The position numbers and the translations under genes are program-made. From Fimenecus stercoravium (GTDB lineage: Bacteria > Bacillota > Clostridia > Oscillospirales > Acutalibacteraceae): DNA of 39,210 bases. Of the stretch, positions 7,720-14,360 are shown one piece after another. Positions within the stretch are counted from its first letter, which is position 1; each line of letters opens with the position of its first letter. The stretch covers positions 1 through 39,210 of the forward strand of contig DVIC01000032.1 in assembly GCA_018711545.1 (NCBI GenBank), written 5' to 3'. The notes under the pieces were generated by a model. The model did not search any database and was not told where the DNA came from. It saw only the letters and a program-made list of their open reading frames with translations.

Positions 7720-8430
7720 ATGCGGGTCGCCGTTTGTGACAATGACCGAGCGTTCCGGGAACGCCTGCTGCGCGCATTGGCGCCGCATACGAAAATTTTG
7801 CCTGATGATCTGTTTGAAAACGGCGCGGCGCTGCTTGCGGCGATGCCCGAAAGGGAATACGATGCCGTGTATCTGGATATCGAAATGCCCGGCATGAACG
7901 GGCTGGAGGTCGCGCAGCAGCTGCAGCAGCTTCGCCCGGGCGTGATCATCATCTTTGTCTCCGGCTACACGAGCTATGTGTCCGGTGCGTTTAAGATCAA
8001 CGCCTTTCAATATCTTGTGAAAGGCGCTGCAACGGACGAGGAGATCGTTGCGGAGCTTCGGCGGGCGGAAAAGCGCTATGCCGAGGACCACTACCTGTAT
8101 ACCTTTTATAACCACGCCGAAGCGACCAAGATCCGCATCCAGCACATCGTGTATATCGAGTCCCGAAACCGGCATTTGTATGTGCACACGAGCGACGGGC
8201 AGTGTCATGAATTCCGCGGGCGGCTGGATACGGAGGAAAACAAACTGCGGCCGTTTCGGTTTGTGCGTGTCCACAAAAGCTATTTGGTCAATATGGCGTA
8301 TATCGCCCGCATCGGCAAGCTGTCGCTGACGCTGGAGGACGAAGCGCAGACGGAGCTGACCATCAGTCGCACCTATCAGGAAAATCTGCTGCTGACGTAC
8401 AATACATATATCACCGGGTGCAGCGTATGA
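7720..8430 (+). CDS. LytTR-family response regulator (AgrA-like)
   Basis: The cytoplasmic output of the quorum-sensing locus. The N-terminal receiver domain (about residues 1-120) has the acidic pair near the start (VCDND), the phospho-acceptor Asp53 in VYLDIEMPGMNG and the late Lys in YLVKGA. The C-terminal LytTR DNA-binding domain (about 135-235) has KIRIQHIVYIESRNRHLYVHT and RFVRVHKSYLVNM. The length of 236 aa suits AgrA/ComE-type regulators. GTAAAGGGGGAGC precedes the ATG. The stop overlaps the start of the kinase gene (ATGA), so they form a coupled pair. Likely targets are its own promoter and the agrB promoter, which share sequence. Confidence 0.9.
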   Translation: MRVAVCDNDRAFRERLLRALAPHTKILPDDLFENGAALLAAMPEREYDAVYLDIEMPGMNGLEVAQQLQQLRPGVIIIFVSGYTSYVSGAFKINAFQYLVKGAATDEEIVAELRRAEKRYAEDHYLYTFYNHAEATKIRIQHIVYIESRNRHLYVHTSDGQCHEFRGRLDTEENKLRPFRFVRVHKSYLVNMAYIARIGKLSLTLEDEAQTELTISRTYQENLLLTYNTYITGCSV

Positions 8431-9722
8431 GCAGGGATTATGTATGGATGCAGGTCATCGGCGTCTTGGGCGAGACGCTCGTGATGTACAGCTTTTTCGA
8501 CGCGCTTTTGCCCGCGCCGCCGCGCACGCGCAAATTCCGCCCGTGGATGGCGTATCTGCTGTTTGCCGCCGCCTTTTTTACGCTTAAGATGATTACGGAC
8601 AATTCTATAGCGGGGATGCTCGGCTTTCTGCTGCTTGCCTTCGCCGTCAGTATGGTCTATGCCGGGAACTGGAAGAACAAATTTGCTTTAAGTGTGCTGC
8701 TGTTTCTGATCTCCGGACTGAGCGAAATGGGCGTAGGTATGGTGCTGGCAATGCTCACTTCCGACAGCGTTGCCAACATGAAAAATGACACGCTGTTTTA
8801 TTTTCAGGGCATGTTCATTTCCAAGCTGGTGGAATTGATCATTGTCAAAGTGATTGGGCGCCTTCGCAATAAGCATGTGTATGCCCTCAAACTGCGGACA
8901 TGGTTCGGCATCATGTTGATCCCAATTACAAATATTATCATTACTTATGAACTCTACGATATTGCCTACCAAAGCAGCGACATGCGAAATAAGTTAAGAC
9001 TGTTTTTTATCTTTTTGTGTATGCTGGCGACGACTGCCGTAGCTTTCCATTTGTTTGAAAACGAGCTGAAAATCGTAGAACGGAATGTCCGTCTGGATAT
9101 GCTGGAAAAGCAGATCGCCAACGAGCAGGCGTATTACAAAGACATTGCCCGCACACAAACCGAGCTGCAAAAGACCGCGCACGATATGAAAAACGCCCTG
9201 CTGGCGGTGCTCGGCACGGTGTCGGACGGCAACGCGCCCGCCGCCGAAGGCAAGCTGCGCGACATGCTGCAGGTGGCGACCGACAGTCTGCAAACGGTCT
9301 ATACGGGCAGGGCTACCGTGGACGCCATGCTGAACGTCAAGGTCAGACGCATGCGCGAGAAGCATATCCGCTTTGAGCCGATCTGCTTTCTGCGCAAGGA
9401 AATGGCGCTGGACGATATAGATTTCTGCATCTTTTTGGGCAACGCGCTCGACAACGCCATTGAAGCCTGCGAAAAGCTACCGGAAGAAAAGCGGTATATT
9501 CAGTTAAAGCTGTTGGAAAGCGACGGCACGCTCTCGTGCAGCATAGAAAACCCGACCGACGGTGCACTGCCCGAAAACGGCGCGCGGACAACGAAGCGCG
9601 ACCGGCGCCGCCACGGCTTCGGCTTGGAGAATATGCGCGAGATCGTGCGCAAAAACGGCGGCGAAATGGAGACGCGCAGTGCAGACGGAAAGTTTGTTTT
9701 GTTAGCGGTGTTCCTGCTGTGA
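8427..9722 (+). CDS. AgrC-like sensor histidine kinase
   Basis: A membrane receptor kinase that probably detects the cyclic peptide made by the downstream genes. The first ~200 residues are very hydrophobic, with about six membrane spans and no large extracellular domain, as in AgrC. A helical linker follows, then the DHp helix with the phospho-acceptor His252 in TAHDMKNALLAVLG, and a C-terminal GHKL ATPase domain with FLGNALDNAIEAC (N box) and HGFGLENMREIV (G box). I take the ATG at 8427, which overlaps the upstream stop, rather than the GTG at 8418. It is 431 aa, close to S. aureus AgrC. Confidence 0.9.
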   Translation: MSRDYVWMQVIGVLGETLVMYSFFDALLPAPPRTRKFRPWMAYLLFAAAFFTLKMITDNSIAGMLGFLLLAFAVSMVYAGNWKNKFALSVLLFLISGLSEMGVGMVLAMLTSDSVANMKNDTLFYFQGMFISKLVELIIVKVIGRLRNKHVYALKLRTWFGIMLIPITNIIITYELYDIAYQSSDMRNKLRLFFIFLCMLATTAVAFHLFENELKIVERNVRLDMLEKQIANEQAYYKDIARTQTELQKTAHDMKNALLAVLGTVSDGNAPAAEGKLRDMLQVATDSLQTVYTGRATVDAMLNVKVRRMREKHIRFEPICFLRKEMALDDIDFCIFLGNALDNAIEACEKLPEEKRYIQLKLLESDGTLSCSIENPTDGALPENGARTTKRDRRRHGFGLENMREIVRKNGGEMETRSADGKFVLLAVFLL

Positions 9723-9739
9723 GCCCCTTTCCCAAATTA

Positions 9740-9770
9740 CAACGCCCCAAGGCTGTGCCTTGGGGCGTTG
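9740..9770 (+). terminator. Hairpin after the kinase gene
   Basis: A 14-bp perfect stem, CAACGCCCCAAGGC (9740-9753) with its complement at 9757-9770, around a TGT loop. No clear T run follows. It separates the regulator/kinase unit from the agrBD unit, which has its own promoter. Confidence 0.6.
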
Positions 9771-9814
9771 CTGCGCTGTTTGTGCAAAAAAATGCGTTAA
9801 AAAGGCAAAAAGAC

Positions 9815-9842
9815 TTGATTTTATCGAAAAATGAGGTATGCT
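9815..9842 (+). promoter_or_regulatory. Promoter of the agrBD-like genes
   Basis: TTGATT at 9815-9820, a 16-bp spacer and TATGCT at 9837-9842. It shares CGAAAAATRAGR and both boxes with the promoter at 7580-7607. Confidence 0.65.
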
Positions 9843-9922
9843 TATAACATGGAATGTGCTTAATAATCACATTTACTGCCGGCGCAGGGGGTTGCGGCGG
9901 CACAGGGGAACGGAGGGTTACA

Positions 9923-10585
9923 TTGCTTGCGAAATTGGCGGCCCGTCTTACGGCGCACTTCATCCGAACGGGCGCGGTGCAGGCGGCGGAACGCGAGGTT
10001 TACGAATATCACTTTGAAGTGATGCTGGCGGAAGCGCTCAATTTTGCGGCGCTGCTGATCGGCGGGCTTTTGTCGGGGGAGCTTTTGTGCACCCTGCTGT
10101 TTACGGCGAGCTTTTTGGTGTTCCGCTCGGTGGGCGGCGGCTTTCATGCAAGCACCCACCTGCGCTGCTTCTTGACGCTGGCGGCGGTCTACGGCGCACT
10201 GCTTTTGCTGCTGCATTTCGGCACGGAAACGCTGTTGCGCTTCGGCGTGGTTGTGATGCTGCTTGCGGGGACGATCCTGCTGTTCTTTTTGGCACCCGCG
10301 GAGCATGAAAACAACCCGATGGAGGAAGCGCAGCGCGCGCGATTGTCCGCGCGAGCAAGACTGCTGTCGTTGCTGTTCGCGCTGGTGGGGGTGACGCTTT
10401 TGTCTGCTATGCCGCAGGCTGCGCCGTGGCTGTTCGCCTGCGTTTACGGCATGTTTTCTGTCGCCGGGTCCGTGCTTGCCGCCCGTATTTTACAAGCGCG
10501 CCGGGCAAGAAGCGCCGCGCGTACGGAAGCGAAGTGTGAAAAATACGGTGCTCCCCTCGACCGAAACGGCAAAAAAATCGGGTAA
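9923..10585 (+). CDS. AgrB-like accessory gene regulator, membrane cysteine protease
   Basis: Processes and exports the AgrD precursor, cutting its C-terminal tail and closing the thiolactone ring. The catalytic pair is His75 and Cys82 in GGGFHASTHLRC; the His-to-Cys spacing of seven matches S. aureus AgrB. Several hydrophobic spans follow. The start is a TTG at 9923, five bases after GGAGGG (9912-9917). An upstream in-frame ATG at 9854 would add a glycine-rich stretch without a ribosome binding site. At 220 aa it is slightly longer than usual, ending in a basic tail. The AgrD-like gene follows 72 bases later. Confidence 0.9.
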   Translation: MLAKLAARLTAHFIRTGAVQAAEREVYEYHFEVMLAEALNFAALLIGGLLSGELLCTLLFTASFLVFRSVGGGFHASTHLRCFLTLAAVYGALLLLLHFGTETLLRFGVVVMLLAGTILLFFLAPAEHENNPMEEAQRARLSARARLLSLLFALVGVTLLSAMPQAAPWLFACVYGMFSVAGSVLAARILQARRARSAARTEAKCEKYGAPLDRNGKKIG

Positions 10586-10657
10586 AACGCCAAGTCTTGT
10601 GCATCGTGCAAATGAGGGGATAAAATACAGCCAATCCATTCGAAAGGAGGACGCAAA

Positions 10658-10798
10658 ATGAAACAGGTCAAACAGACCGGCAAGCTTCTTCCGAAGCTCG
10701 CCAAAAAGTGCGGCGACGCCTCGCTGAAGGCGGCGTGCGTTACCTTTTTCTGCCAACCGAAGGTTCCGGCACAGCTGGACCGCACAAAGCGCAAGTAA
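10658..10798 (+). CDS. AgrD-like cyclic lactone autoinducer peptide precursor
   Basis: A 46-residue precursor preceded by a strong AAAGGAGG site with a 7-base spacer. It has the AgrD layout: a positively charged amphipathic leader (KQVKQTGKLLPKLAKK), a short core and the conserved tail. The core and tail read AACVTFFCQPKVPAQL. The PKVP motif is the AgrB recognition tail seen in clostridial AgrD. Aligned with C. perfringens AgrD (CLWFT followed by HQPKVP), the mature signal would be a five-membered thiolactone of Cys27-Val-Thr-Phe-Phe31, cut before Cys32. The flanking Cys32 is unusual and leaves a second possible ring register. AgrB, kinase and regulator are all adjacent. Confidence 0.88.
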   Translation: MKQVKQTGKLLPKLAKKCGDASLKAACVTFFCQPKVPAQLDRTKRK

Positions 10799-10818
10799 AG
10801 CTTGCGGTCAAGCCAAAA

Positions 10819-10854
10819 CAAACGGGCGGGAAGCATACGCTTCCCGCCCGTTTG
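10819..10854. terminator. Bidirectional terminator between agrD and the 40-aa gene
   Basis: A perfect 16-bp stem (10819-10834 with 10839-10854) around an ATAC loop. On the minus strand it is followed by a T-rich stretch (TTTTGG), so it serves the convergent small gene as well as agrD. Confidence 0.8.
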
Positions 10855-10959
10855 CCGCATAGTGCGTAAGGGGAATTCGGCGCATAAAGCGCCAAAAAAG
10901 AGAGGAAAACAATATAGAAACCCGCGTGCGCGGGAGGTTCGTCCGTTTCGGGCGGCAGC

Positions 10960-11082
10960 TTAAAGCTGCTCGGTGAGCGCGGTAAGCTGCAACGCCTTCC
11001 ACAGAGATTTCCACGACAGCTTGGACGCGACCAATTCGCTGACCAGCTTGCGCACTTCGCGTTCTCTTTCTTCGTACAGCAT
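10960..11082 (-). CDS. 40-aa small protein, function unknown
   Basis: Reads MLYEEREREVRK at the start and ends in LWKALQLTALTEQL. I do not recognise it. It is charged and helical in the first half and amphipathic in the second, with two Trp residues (SWKSLWKAL). The case for a real gene is strong: a consensus sigma-A promoter (11114-11142), an AAAGGAG ribosome binding site at a good distance from the ATG at 11082, and a shared terminator downstream. An in-frame ATG further up (11142) lies inside the promoter and is rejected. It converges on agrD. A role linked to the quorum system is only suggested by position. Confidence 0.7.
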   Translation of the reverse strand: MLYEEREREVRKLVSELVASKLSWKSLWKALQLTALTEQL

Positions 11083-11113
11083 TCTGTTCACTCCTTTCCT
11101 GTTTTCTACCGGT

Positions 11114-11142
11114 ATTATATGGCAGACTATCGGATTTGTCAA
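11114..11142 (-). promoter_or_regulatory. Consensus sigma-A promoter of the 40-aa gene
   Basis: On the minus strand: TTGACA (11142-11137), a 17-bp spacer and TATAAT (11119-11114). Both boxes are perfect, which predicts strong transcription of a very short gene. Confidence 0.88.
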
Positions 11143-11493
11143 GTCTTTTTTACCAAAAAATTCAAAATATTTTTGTGCAATATTATGTTAACAATTTGGA
11201 CAAAAATGCATTGAACTCAAAAAACAAGGGCGTTTTGCCGGAAAACCTATGGTTTTCACGCCGATAGGTGAATCTATATTCGCTAATCTTCTAAAATATT
11301 TTCGTCATTTCGACGAATTCGAGCTCCGCTCTTTGATAAAGTCGGGAAGGTACGTTTTCTGTGCGGAAGTGTGCGTAAAGCGCGGCACTGCGGGGAAAAT
11401 AAACGCGGGAACAAACGGCGGCAAAACGGGAAAAATATCCAAATCTTTTTGTCCGCAGAAAGCATATTTCGGCTGTTTTCGGCGCGTTGAGGT
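11143..11493. other. Intergenic region, no gene recognised
   Basis: About 350 bases lie between the divergent promoters of the 40-aa gene and the aldolase gene. The first ~90 bases are A/T-rich. An 82-codon frame at 11249-11497 has no ribosome binding site and ends inside the aldolase promoter; I consider it spurious. I see no convincing RNA gene. Confidence 0.5.
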
Positions 11494-11522
11494 TTGACAA
11501 GCCGCCGTACAAACAGTATAAT
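11494..11522 (+). promoter_or_regulatory. Consensus sigma-A promoter of the aldolase gene
   Basis: TTGACA at 11494-11499, a 17-bp spacer and TATAAT at 11517-11522, both perfect. A GC-rich leader of ~65 bases and a TAAGGAG ribosome binding site follow. Confidence 0.9.
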
Positions 11523-11592
11523 AAAGCTGTACCTGCGCGGCGCGGCGGACAAAGCGCGCGGCGCGCCGCAATTTTGTAAGGAGTGAAAACAA

Positions 11593-12528
11593 ATGCCTTT
11601 AGTCACCACTACCGAAATGTTCAAAAAAGCTTATGAAGGCGGTTACGCCGTCGGCGCGTTCAACGTCAACAATATGGAGATCATCCAGGGCATCACCCGT
11701 GCCGCCAAGAAGCACAATGCCCCCGTGATCCTGCAGGTCTCTGCGGGCGCGCGCAAATATGCGTCCCACGGGTATCTGGTCGCCATGGTGAAGGCCGCTG
11801 CCGAAGAAACGGGTCTGCCCATTGCGCTGCACCTTGACCACGGCCCGGATTTTGAGACCTGCAAGGCGTGCATCGACGGCGGCTTTACCTCCGTTATGAT
11901 CGACGGCAGCCATCTGCCTTATGAAGAAAACGTTGCGCTGACCAAAAAGGTCGTCGATTACGCCCACGCGCACGGCGTGGTGGTCGAAGGCGAGCTCGGC
12001 CAGCTTGCGGGCATCGAGGATGATGTCAACGTCAGCGAGGACGACGCGCATTTCACGGATCCCGATCAGGTCTATGACTTCGTGACCCGCACCGGTGTGG
12101 ACTCCCTTGCCATTGCCATCGGCACAAGCCACGGCGCTTATAAATTCAAGCCCGGTCAAAAGCCGCAGCTTCGCTTCGACATTTTGCAGGAAGTGGCGGA
12201 AAAGCTCCCCGGCTTCCCGATCGTCCTGCACGGCGCAAGCTCCGTAAATCAGGAAGATGTCAAGACCATCAACCGGTACGGCGGCCAGATGCCCGACGCC
12301 ATCGGTATCCCCGAGGATATGCTGCGCAAGGCTTCCTCCATGGCGGTCTGCAAGATCAATGTGGACTCCGACATCCGCATCGCCATGACGGCGGCGATCC
12401 GTAAGCACTTTGCTGAGAATCCGACCCACTTTGACCCGCGCCAGTACCTGACCCCCGCGCGCGACGCGATCGAGGGTGTGGTTTCGCACAAGATCGAGAC
12501 CGTGCTCGGCTGTGAGGGCAAAGCATAA
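11593..12528 (+). CDS. fba: Class II fructose-bisphosphate aldolase
   Basis: Splits fructose 1,6-bisphosphate, the product of FruK, into two triose phosphates in glycolysis. It is a zinc-dependent enzyme of 311 aa. AVGAFNVNNMEIIQGI is the family start, HLDHGPDFETCKACIDGGF carries a zinc-binding His, GELGQLAGIEDD a conserved acidic site, and LHGASS and KINVDSDIR bind the substrate phosphate. It has its own consensus promoter and a terminator, so it is monocistronic. Tagatose-bisphosphate aldolase is the close alternative; the isolated, strongly promoted setting fits the housekeeping enzyme. Confidence 0.94.
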   Translation: MPLVTTTEMFKKAYEGGYAVGAFNVNNMEIIQGITRAAKKHNAPVILQVSAGARKYASHGYLVAMVKAAAEETGLPIALHLDHGPDFETCKACIDGGFTSVMIDGSHLPYEENVALTKKVVDYAHAHGVVVEGELGQLAGIEDDVNVSEDDAHFTDPDQVYDFVTRTGVDSLAIAIGTSHGAYKFKPGQKPQLRFDILQEVAEKLPGFPIVLHGASSVNQEDVKTINRYGGQMPDAIGIPEDMLRKASSMAVCKINVDSDIRIAMTAAIRKHFAENPTHFDPRQYLTPARDAIEGVVSHKIETVLGCEGKA

Positions 12529-12554
12529 AATCTGCACAAAGGGCATACTACAAG

Positions 12555-12588
12555 AGCAGCTCTCGCCTGCGGGCGGGGGCTGCTTTTT
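12555..12588 (+). terminator. Terminator of the aldolase gene
   Basis: A 13-bp stem with two G-T wobbles (12555-12567 with 12572-12584) around a TGCG loop, followed by TTTT. Confidence 0.8.
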
Positions 12589-12740
12589 CAGGAGACGGAC
12601 AAGCGACCGCCGGCGAGCGCTGCGTACACAGGATGTCCCTTATAGAAAACACCCAAAAAATGTAAAAAAGACGGCGAAAAAATCGACAAAATCGGCGGGC
12701 AAAATTCTATAAAAAAGGACTTTTATTTTTGATGCGTCGG

Positions 12741-12848
12741 TGGTATAATAACCTTGCGACACTCTAAAGAAAGCAAAGCTTTCAAGAGTGTCGAAGAACA
12801 TTGTACCATGCCCGCCTCACACTTGCGCGTTCGGCGACATGGTATAAT
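12741..12848 (+). promoter_or_regulatory. Two extended -10 promoters with a hairpin between them, upstream of murA
   Basis: TGGTATAAT occurs at 12741-12749 and again at 12840-12848, each an extended -10 box without a clear -35. Between them lies a two-tier hairpin: GACACTCT and AGAGTGTC enclosing GAAAGC and GCTTTC (about 12758-12792). A further inverted pair, TACCATG (12804-12810) and CATGGTA (12838-12844), overlaps the second -10 box. The first promoter could make a short RNA or a longer murA leader. Confidence 0.5.
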
Positions 12849-13002
12849 ATTAAAGGTTAACTACGGGCTTTTCATTTGCCCGGCCGGCATTTTGCCGGCA
12901 GATTTTGAATGAACTGATTTTGATTTTTCCTGCCCCGCGTCATAGATGCGGCTTTTTTGTGCGGGGCGTTACATAGATTCGGATGCAGGGAGTGAGCCGT
13001 CT
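12849..13002 (+). promoter_or_regulatory. Structured murA leader with a possible attenuator
   Basis: After the second promoter the leader holds hairpins at about 12866-12881 (CGGGC with GCCCG) and 12882-12898 (GCCGGC with GCCGGC). A terminator-like hairpin follows at 12935-12951, CCGCGTC with GATGCGG, then six Ts. GCCCCGC (12932-12938) could instead pair with GCGGGGC (12961-12967), which would break the terminator. This is the layout of an attenuator; the ligand or trigger is unknown. Confidence 0.45.
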
Positions 13003-14298
13003 TTGGAGAAGTTTGTCATTACCGGCGGTCAACGGCTGACCGGCGAGGTTTCCGTCAGCGGGGCGAAAAACGCAGTCGTTGCAATCTTGCCCGCCACGAT
13101 CTTGGCACAGGACGTTTGCAGAATTGAAAATATACCGAACATCAGTGATGTCACCGCTATGGTGAAGATCCTCAAAACCATGGGCGCGGGCATCAAATAT
13201 ATCAACAAAACAACGCTCGAGATCGACACGCGCCACGTTGGCTCCTTTGTAGTGGAGCATGAGCTGACGCGGCAGCTGCGCGCTTCGTATTACCTGATCG
13301 GCGCGCTCATCGGGCGTTTTTCGCGCGCGCGCGTCGCCATGCCCGGCGGGTGCTATTTGGGGCTTCGTCCCATTGACCAGCACATCAAGGGCTTTGAGGC
13401 GCTCGGCGCACAGGTCACTATGGAAGAAAACGCCATGGTGCACGTCGAAGCGCAGCATTTGATAGGCAACTCCGTGTATCTCGACGTCGTCTCCGTCGGC
13501 GCAACGATCAATGTGATGCTCGCGGCGGTCAAAGCGCCGGGGCTTACCGTGATCGAGAATGCCGCCAAGGAGCCGCACATCGTCGATTTGGCGAACTTTT
13601 TGAACACTATGGGCGCAGACGTCCGCGGCGCGGGCACCGATGTGATCAAGATCCGCGGCGTGCAAAACCTGCACGGCTGTGAGTATTCCATCATCCCCGA
13701 CCAGATCGAAGCGGGCACTTACATGGTCGCGGCGGCGGCAACGCGCGGCGACGTGCTGGTGAAAAACGTCATCCCCAAGCACCTTGAGTCCATCACCGCG
13801 AAGCTCATTGAAGCGGGCGCGACGGTGGAGGAATTCGACGAGGCGGTGCGTGTGAAAATGGATCGCCGCCCGGGGCACTGCAACATCAAAACCATGCCGC
13901 ATCCCGGCTTCCCGACCGATATGCAGCCGCAGTTCTCCACGTTCCTGTGTCTGGCAGAGGGTACAAGCATCGTTTCCGAAAGCGTGTGGGACAACCGTTT
14001 CCGCTATACCGAGCAGTTGCAGCGCATGGGCGCGAATATCCACGTCAACGGCAAGACCGCAGTAATCGAGGGCGTAGAAAGGCTTAAGGGCGCGCCGATT
14101 CGTGCGGACGACCTGCGTGCGGGCGCGGCGATGCTCATCGCCGCCATGTCGGCAAGCGGCATTTCGGAGATCGAGGAGATCCAGCACATCGAGCGCGGCT
14201 ATGAAAACGTCGTGGACAAATTCCGCACACTCGGCGCAAAGATCGAGCGCCGCAATTTCCCCGATGAGGATGAGGACGTGCAGCGCACGGCAGGCTGA
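13003..14298 (+). CDS. murA: UDP-N-acetylglucosamine 1-carboxyvinyltransferase
   Basis: Makes the first committed peptidoglycan precursor by moving enolpyruvate from PEP to UDP-GlcNAc in the cytoplasm. The catalytic Cys117 is present in MPGGCYLGLRPIDQH, so fosfomycin sensitivity is expected. VSGAKNAVVAILPATIL near the N-terminus and PDQIEAGTYMVAAAA are family motifs. The start is TTG at 13003 after AGGGAG, which places the family's usual KFVITGG near residue 3. Upstream codons to 12946 would run through the terminator hairpin. At 431 aa it is of normal length. Firmicutes often carry two murA copies; which one this is cannot be told. Confidence 0.93.
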   Translation: MEKFVITGGQRLTGEVSVSGAKNAVVAILPATILAQDVCRIENIPNISDVTAMVKILKTMGAGIKYINKTTLEIDTRHVGSFVVEHELTRQLRASYYLIGALIGRFSRARVAMPGGCYLGLRPIDQHIKGFEALGAQVTMEENAMVHVEAQHLIGNSVYLDVVSVGATINVMLAAVKAPGLTVIENAAKEPHIVDLANFLNTMGADVRGAGTDVIKIRGVQNLHGCEYSIIPDQIEAGTYMVAAAATRGDVLVKNVIPKHLESITAKLIEAGATVEEFDEAVRVKMDRRPGHCNIKTMPHPGFPTDMQPQFSTFLCLAEGTSIVSESVWDNRFRYTEQLQRMGANIHVNGKTAVIEGVERLKGAPIRADDLRAGAAMLIAAMSASGISEIEEIQHIERGYENVVDKFRTLGAKIERRNFPDEDEDVQRTAG

Positions 14299-14313
14299 AC
14301 GAAAATACAATAG

Positions 14314-14351
14314 GGGACGGTTCTGTTCATACAGAACCGTCCCTGTTTTTT
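14314..14351. terminator. Bidirectional terminator between murA and glycerate kinase
   Basis: A perfect 13-bp stem, GGGACGGTTCTGT (14314-14326) with 14331-14343, around a TCAT loop, followed by TGTTTTTT. It serves murA and probably the end of the long minus-strand operon. Confidence 0.85.
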
Positions 14352-14360
14352 GCTTATGTT

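Noticed and set aside
9854..9922. Upstream ATG extension of the AgrB-like protein
   Set aside because: It adds a glycine-rich stretch with no ribosome binding site, while TTG 9923 has a well-placed GGAGGG.
10808..11014. 68-codon minus-strand frame overlapping the 40-aa gene
   Set aside because: It crosses the terminator hairpin at 10819-10854 and has no start signals; the 40-aa frame explains the locus better.
11249..11497. 82-codon frame between the 40-aa gene and the aldolase
   Set aside because: No ribosome binding site or promoter of its own, and its end overlaps the aldolase promoter.
12756..12840. tRNA-like gene between the aldolase and murA
   Set aside because: The hairpin has no cloverleaf, T-loop or anticodon arm consensus.
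12940..14310. 456-codon open frame on the strand opposite murA
   Set aside because: It mirrors murA almost exactly; His/Arg/Asp-rich composition and no recognisable motif. It reflects the GC-rich third codon positions of murA.
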